From Bacteroidia bacterium (lineage in GTDB: Bacteria > Bacteroidota > Bacteroidia > NS11-12g > UBA955): 9,553 bases of DNA. The position numbers and the translations under genes are program-made. The stretch covers positions 1 through 9,553 of the forward strand of contig JALQWO010000051.1 in NCBI GenBank assembly GCA_023258655.1, given 5' to 3'. The notes beneath the pieces are model-generated. The model made no database searches, had not been told where the DNA came from, and worked only from the letters and a program-made list of their open reading frames with translations. Shown in pieces: positions 5,401 through 9,553 of this stretch (within the stretch, counting starts at the first letter, position 1; every line of letters begins with the position of its first letter).

Positions 5401-8265
5401 TTAGAATTTGAATGTGTAAGAAATGGTCGCTTGACGTCCGTTCGTAAAACTAAACAAAGTATTATCTCCGTTCTTATCCGCATCGGTCCAAGCCTTTTCA
5501 TCATACCTTCCATTATTATTCAAATCTTGGAAGAAAACGGTTTTCTGTGCCAATAAATCGCCCAAAGTCAACTTCACCGTTCCCAGCTTTCCGTCCTTGC
5601 CCAACTCCTTACCAAACTGCACATCCCAAATACTGCGACCAAACTCATAAATGTCGGCACCAAATGGCTGAATGGCTTGTGCAACCCCGATGTACGCGAT
5701 GCGTTGTCCAATTTTATTAAAGCTCGTATTGATTTGCCATCCTTTGTGTTCGTAGAACAAACTCGCGTTTACCACATACGGACTTTGTCCTTGCAACGGA
5801 CGATTTGCCACACTGCTCGAACTACCCGAGAAAGAAACTGCTGAGCGAATCAACGCAAAATTGCCATAGAAGGTCAAATCGCGCAACCACTTCATCCCGG
5901 GATTTAAGGAACCGAGATTCTTACGAACCTCTACCTCCGTTCCAAGGTTGGTTGCTCTGGACTCATTACCATAAGTAAAAGTTCGAATTAAGGCCTGAGA
6001 CACATCCAAATTGACTTCAATGGGATTCAAAATCTCTTTGTAGAAGGCACCAATACTGATCATGTCCTGCTTGTTTGAAAACACCTCCCAGCGCACATCG
6101 GCATTGTTGATGAAGGCCCGACGCAAGCCCGTATTTCCCAAAACTTCAGAGTTGATGCTAAAATTATAAAACGCAAACGGCGCCATTTCACGCAACTCGG
6201 GTCGATTGACTGTGCGATAATATGCCATCCGCAAATTGCTGCGCTCCGTCAACGGCGCAATCACATTCAAAGAAGGCAGCCAATCAACATTCACACCCAA
6301 ATCACTCATTACCTTGCCAGATTTTCGGAAATATTCGTTGTTCAAACTCTGGCTAAAACGCTCTACACGTAAGCCATAAATAAATTTCAAGTAGTTAATT
6401 TTCTTACCTGTCTTGAACAAGGGCAATTGATTTTCTACCATGGCATAAGCCGCCGCCAAGGCACTCTTCCCCTCATACAGATCCTTGTCCAAGGCCGTTT
6501 TTTCAATCAAATACAAATTCTTCGCCGATATGGCTGAAGCGCCCAAATCCTGCGCAGGCATAGAATCCGAAGGTCGATACTCTCCCACAGGTGCATAGAC
6601 AAATTGTCGGCTTTTAAAATCGCGGTTTCGATTTTGAATAAACACACCCGTCTTTACCTGGTGATTTGTTTTGCCTTTGGAAAAGCCATAGCTGTAATCA
6701 GCGCTTCCCGAAACATTCGTTTCATTCATGTCGCTGAAAAACCTTCCCGTTCCAGCATTAAAGAATGCATTGGTAACCAACTGCCTATTTTCACGCAAAC
6801 CATCGGGCAATGCATAGTTGGCAATACGGAAGTCGGGGACTGAACGATAGGTGTTTCCAAAATTCAACACCCAAGTCACCTTGCTTTTGTCATTACCAAA
6901 ACTGTGCAAACCATTCACTTGGCTACTGAAAAGCCGGTTAAAATTTACCTGATTCGAATACCCCTCACCGTACATGCCATTGTCGGCATCACTCAAACCC
7001 GCACGCGATGTTGAACCCGCATCATAAGTCAAACTCATCAAATTGCGAAAATCCAATCGGTTTTTCTTGTTCAACTTGACACTCAAATTCACCACGCCAC
7101 CATTTTGTACATTGGTCGTTAATATATTGTCATTGAACTCTTTATAGGTATAGTTGGTGCTATAGTCTTTGGACACCACCAATCCCTCACTCATCTTGGG
7201 CGATAACGCATAATTCCAACTCACCAATAAACCCGCTTCTTTTTTACCCAATTTAAAGGGCTTACCCAAAGAATAGGAAAAACGCGGTGCAGGCATCACA
7301 TTTACTTGCTTCATGCTCCAGTCGTTGTTGAACTTCAGCGTTTCGCGGGCGTTCAAAGCGGGATCACTTGCCGTTGTGTGCGGTTCATATTTCATCGCTG
7401 GATCCAATACCGGAATGCTGCGTTTACCGGATGGCAAACCCAAAAACTCACTTCCCTCCAACGAAAATGCATTCATCTGCTGAAAGGTGGTAATGCTGTT
7501 GTATTGAAAACCAATCGAAGCCGTTTGAATGAACTTCTCTGGGACACTCTTCGTATTAATCTGAATGATACCACCCCCGAAGTCACCAATCACATCGGGT
7601 GTAGCACTTTTCACAACCACGATGTTATCCAACAAAGCCGCTGGAATTACATCAAAGGAGAAGGCCTTCCGATCGCTCTCCGTACTCGGCAAAGGAGCCC
7701 CGTTCAAATAACCCGCATTGTATCGATCAAACATCCCGCGGATGTTGGCAAACTTACCCTCTGAAATTGTTGCACCAGGAATACGCTTGATGGCATCCGA
7801 TGTAGTTCTAATCGTGGTTTTTGCAAAATCTTCTGCGCTAATCGCCTCCACCATGCCCAAAGACAATTGTTTTGTCTGAATGGCTGCGGTAACCGTATTG
7901 TCTTTTGGTTTTTTCTTTTTTACAATCTCCGCTGTTCCCATCACCGTCGCCTTCGTCAACACCGGGTTCAAAAAACAGTCCTTGTCCGCAACAATCAAAA
8001 CAGAATCTTCGAAAACATCATGTCCCTCCGCTTCCACAAATACTTTTTTAGCACCTACCACTACGGCAAATGAAAATTTACCCTCCACATCGGTAACTCC
8101 TGAATCTTGGGTACCCGCCACAAACAACTTCGCACCCACCAACGGACGGCCTGTCTCAGACATAACGCGACCTATCAACAAACCCTTGCTTGATTGGGCC
8201 TGCAACCCATTTAACATCAATACAAACAAGGCAACGGCAACAACTTTACGCATAGCATTTTGCAT
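5401..8265 (-). CDS. TonB-dependent outer-membrane receptor with carboxypeptidase-regulatory-like N-terminal domain
   Basis: A 954-residue TonB-ExbBD-energised outer-membrane transporter, substrate unknown. Signal peptide: hydrophobic 8-19, cleavage near LQA-Q at 23-24. Residues 28-100 form a carboxypeptidase-regulatory-like beta-sandwich (GLLIGRVMSETGRPLVGAKLFVAG), followed by a lysine-rich linker with KKKK at 116-119. The plug spans about 135-245, with DAIKRIPG (157-164), IRGMFDRYNAGYLNGAPLPS (175-194) and ATPDVIGDFGGGIIQINTKS (221-240). The remainder is the beta-barrel, ending in the aromatic SYTFKF. Near the C-terminus, DLNNNGRYDE (914-923) and DADKNGDN (928-935) resemble two calcium-binding EF-hand-type loops. 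Downstream lies a T9SS-sorted surface protein with a shared upstream box, so the two probably act in one uptake system. ATG at 8265 is the outermost start, but a second ATG at 8253 gives MRKVV with an equally good signal peptide. The second is more compatible with the candidate promoter, whose -7 element ends at 8270. Confidence 0.92.
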   Translation of the reverse strand: MQNAMRKVVAVALFVLMLNGLQAQSSKGLLIGRVMSETGRPLVGAKLFVAGTQDSGVTDVEGKFSFAVVVGAKKVFVEAEGHDVFEDSVLIVADKDCFLNPVLTKATVMGTAEIVKKKKPKDNTVTAAIQTKQLSLGMVEAISAEDFAKTTIRTTSDAIKRIPGATISEGKFANIRGMFDRYNAGYLNGAPLPSTESDRKAFSFDVIPAALLDNIVVVKSATPDVIGDFGGGIIQINTKSVPEKFIQTASIGFQYNSITTFQQMNAFSLEGSEFLGLPSGKRSIPVLDPAMKYEPHTTASDPALNARETLKFNNDWSMKQVNVMPAPRFSYSLGKPFKLGKKEAGLLVSWNYALSPKMSEGLVVSKDYSTNYTYKEFNDNILTTNVQNGGVVNLSVKLNKKNRLDFRNLMSLTYDAGSTSRAGLSDADNGMYGEGYSNQVNFNRLFSSQVNGLHSFGNDKSKVTWVLNFGNTYRSVPDFRIANYALPDGLRENRQLVTNAFFNAGTGRFFSDMNETNVSGSADYSYGFSKGKTNHQVKTGVFIQNRNRDFKSRQFVYAPVGEYRPSDSMPAQDLGASAISAKNLYLIEKTALDKDLYEGKSALAAAYAMVENQLPLFKTGKKINYLKFIYGLRVERFSQSLNNEYFRKSGKVMSDLGVNVDWLPSLNVIAPLTERSNLRMAYYRTVNRPELREMAPFAFYNFSINSEVLGNTGLRRAFINNADVRWEVFSNKQDMISIGAFYKEILNPIEVNLDVSQALIRTFTYGNESRATNLGTEVEVRKNLGSLNPGMKWLRDLTFYGNFALIRSAVSFSGSSSSVANRPLQGQSPYVVNASLFYEHKGWQINTSFNKIGQRIAYIGVAQAIQPFGADIYEFGRSIWDVQFGKELGKDGKLGTVKLTLGDLLAQKTVFFQDLNNNGRYDEKAWTDADKNGDNTLFSFTNGRQATISYTFKF

Positions 8266-8274
8266 GGTGCAAAA
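8258..8274. repeat. Inverted repeat over the receptor gene start codon
   Basis: TTTTGCA (8258-8264) and TGCAAAA (8268-8274) form a perfect 7-base inverted repeat with a 3-base spacer. It covers the first ATG of the receptor gene (8265-8263 on minus) and part of the candidate -7 element. It may be a DNA operator, an RNA hairpin that hides the first AUG and favours the AUG at 8253, or chance in AT-rich sequence. Confidence 0.5.
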
Positions 8275-8297
8275 TTGACTATGTCATGTTACCCAAA
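8270..8297 (-). promoter_or_regulatory. Candidate promoter of the TonB-dependent receptor gene
   Basis: On the minus strand TTTG (complement of 8294-8297) is followed after 16 bases by CAATTTTG (complement of 8270-8277), which matches TAnnTTTG at 5 of its 6 defined positions. It closely parallels the element before the downstream partner gene, which shares the AATTTTG core. Initiation would be near 8263-8266, on top of the first ATG, so translation is either leaderless or starts at 8253. Confidence 0.5.
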
Positions 8298-8316
8298 GAT
8301 TACGACAACCTTACCA

Positions 8317-8335
8317 AGCGTTAACTTATGGTTAA
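8317..8335 (-). promoter_or_regulatory. Shared upstream box, copy 1 (TTAA-N7-TTAACGCT)
   Basis: On the minus strand this reads TTAACCATAAGTTAACGCT, a direct repeat of TTAAC with an 11-base period; TAAGG follows after another period as a possible weak third unit. It lies in the 82-base gap between the aldehyde dehydrogenase stop and the receptor start, 19 bases upstream of the candidate -33. Its distance to the -7 element is 39 bases, against 29 at the partner gene, a difference of about one helical turn. Confidence 0.45.
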
Positions 8336-8347
8336 TAATGCGGTCAA

Positions 8348-9553
8348 TTACCCCAACATTCTTCTGAGCAATCCCAACCCCTTGTAGGGTGGATATTTGA
8401 TGGGCACGTCCAACCACAAGGGTGAGCGCATCACCGACTTCTTATGGCTGAAAATCTCAAAGGTTTGTCGGCCGCGATAACTGCCATACCCACTGCCCCC
8501 TACACCCCCAAATGGCAAGTGATGATTGGCCACGTGCACCAAGGTGTCGTTGATGCTCACGCCGCCAGAACTCGTCTTCGCCAATACCTTCGCTGCACCC
8601 GCATCGCTGCCAAAAAAATACAAGGCCAAGGGCTTTTCATGGGCGTTGATATCCGCAATCACCTCGTCCAGTGTGTCGTATGTGCGCAATGGCAACACCG
8701 GACCAAAGATCTCCTCACACATCGCAGGGGCACTCCACCCATCTACCGCAATCACCGTGGTTTCAATAAATTTTGTTGCCCTGTCTACCTTTCCACCCAA
8801 CACAACCTCCGCACCCTCCAAATATTGACTCACCCGATCAAAAGAACGTTCGTTGACCATTCTACCATAATCTTTACTCTCCATCAAATCCTGTCCGTAC
8901 ATCTCCAGCAAAGCCGCTTTGGCGCAAGTGATGAAGGCCTCTTTTTCGCTGCGATGCACCCATACATAATCCGGTGCGATACACGTTTGACCGGCATTTA
9001 CCGACTTACCCCAAATGACGCGTTTGGCGGCCGTTTTCATATCGCAACCCCGCTCAATGATGGCAGGACTTTTACCGCCCAGCTCCAATGTCACTGGGAT
9101 CAATCTTTCGGCCGCTGCCTTGGCCACAATTTTACCGAGAAACGGTCCGCCCGTAAAAAAAATATAATCCCACTGCTGCTTCAACAGCCACTGGTTTTCT
9201 TCAATGCTCCCCTGCACAACAAACACTTCCTCGGGCGAAAACGCATCGGAAATCACTTGCCCTATCACAGCGGCAACATGAGGCACCTCGGGCGAAGGCC
9301 TTAAAATTGCCCGGTTACCCGCAGAAATCGCCCCAATCAACGGATTCATCAACAATTGAAACGGATAATTCCATGGTGCCATGATCAATACCTGTCCGAA
9401 AGGCTCAGGAATCACTTTACTGCTCGATGGCAACAAAAACCATGGGGTTGTGATACGGCGATGCGAAGACCAATGTTTGACATGCTTAATATGAAAATCA
9501 ATCTCCTGATACGTCACGCCCACCTCCGTGAGGTATCCCTCGTAATGAGACTT
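8348..9553 (-). CDS. Class-3-type NAD(P)-dependent aldehyde dehydrogenase, N-terminus beyond window edge
   Basis: Oxidises an aldehyde, probably fatty or aromatic, to the acid. 401 residues are visible of a family usually about 450-480 long. The frame is open to the right edge. The ten codons before the GTG at 9523 read KSHYEGYLTE, which fits the conserved family N-terminus, so GTG 9523 is not the start. In visible-residue numbering, the oxyanion region is APWNYP (59-64), the cofactor loop FTGG with Gly140 is at 133-140, general base Glu157 is in TLELGG, and catalytic Cys191 is in NAGQTC. EEIFGPVLP and the FGGVGGSG stretch near the C-terminus are also family hallmarks. The usual Lys of the KPSE motif, which contacts the cofactor ribose, is Arg85 here (LRPSPE). 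The C-terminus lacks an obvious long hydrophobic anchor. The gene ends 82 bases before the receptor start with no clear terminator. Substrate and NAD versus NADP preference cannot be read from sequence. Confidence 0.93.
   Translation of the reverse strand, partial: KSHYEGYLTEVGVTYQEIDFHIKHVKHWSSHRRITTPWFLLPSSSKVIPEPFGQVLIMAPWNYPFQLLMNPLIGAISAGNRAILRPSPEVPHVAAVIGQVISDAFSPEEVFVVQGSIEENQWLLKQQWDYIFFTGGPFLGKIVAKAAAERLIPVTLELGGKSPAIIERGCDMKTAAKRVIWGKSVNAGQTCIAPDYVWVHRSEKEAFITCAKAALLEMYGQDLMESKDYGRMVNERSFDRVSQYLEGAEVVLGGKVDRATKFIETTVIAVDGWSAPAMCEEIFGPVLPLRTYDTLDEVIADINAHEKPLALYFFGSDAGAAKVLAKTSSGGVSINDTLVHVANHHLPFGGVGGSGYGSYRGRQTFEIFSHKKSVMRSPLWLDVPIKYPPYKGLGLLRRMLG

Noticed and set aside
8321..8335. 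TTAAC-TTATG-GTTAA hairpin as terminator of the aldehyde dehydrogenase gene
   Set aside because: A 5-pair AT-rich stem is too weak; the same bases are better explained as the direct-repeat box shared with the partner gene.
8444..9304. Long open frame of 286 codons on the plus strand opposite the aldehyde dehydrogenase
   Set aside because: It is antisense to a clearly conserved enzyme, rich in His/Arg/Thr as expected from a reverse-complement shadow, and has no recognisable motif.
9521..9523. GTG as the start of the aldehyde dehydrogenase
   Set aside because: The ten codons upstream to the window edge are open and read like the conserved N-terminal region of the family, so the real start lies outside the window.

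Overview
The window looks like a chromosomal segment from a member of the Bacteroidota. Two proteins end in type IX secretion system (T9SS) sorting domains. Signal peptides end in the typical A/G-Q boundary. There is a TonB-dependent receptor with a carboxypeptidase-regulatory-like N-terminal domain. Candidate promoters resemble the Bacteroidota TTTG / TAnnTTTG pattern, and start codons lack clear Shine-Dalgarno sequences. I cannot place it below phylum level. I see no tRNA, rRNA, CRISPR array, insertion sequence or phage gene.

Layout. (1) Positions 1-1604, minus strand: an arsenic-resistance operon in the order arsR, thioredoxin-type arsC, acr3, with gaps of 3 and 14 bases; acr3 runs off the left edge. 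ArsR should sense arsenite, ArsC should reduce arsenate to arsenite, and Acr3 should export it. The ArsC has what looks like a Sec signal peptide, which is unexpected for this enzyme. (2) Positions 1605-1797: a 193-base divergent intergenic region with two near-identical palindromic sites 90 bases apart, the likely ArsR operators. (3) Positions 1798-3363, plus strand: a secreted CotH-family kinase-like protein with a T9SS sorting domain. A strong hairpin at 3419-3449 separates it from the convergent gene that follows. (4) Positions 3470-8265, minus strand: a TonB-dependent receptor upstream, then a T9SS-sorted repeat protein likely to form a beta-helix. Each has its own promoter-like sequence, a hairpin lies between them, and both carry the same TTAA-N7-TTAACGCT box upstream, which suggests co-regulation. 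(5) Positions 8348-9553, minus strand: most of a class-3-type aldehyde dehydrogenase whose N-terminus lies beyond the right edge.

The arsenic operon and the aldehyde dehydrogenase are recognisable families. The parts most worth following are the co-regulated receptor / surface-protein pair of unknown substrate, the apparently exported arsenate reductase with its full three-cysteine relay, and the duplicated ArsR-like operator that also lies upstream of the secreted CotH gene.
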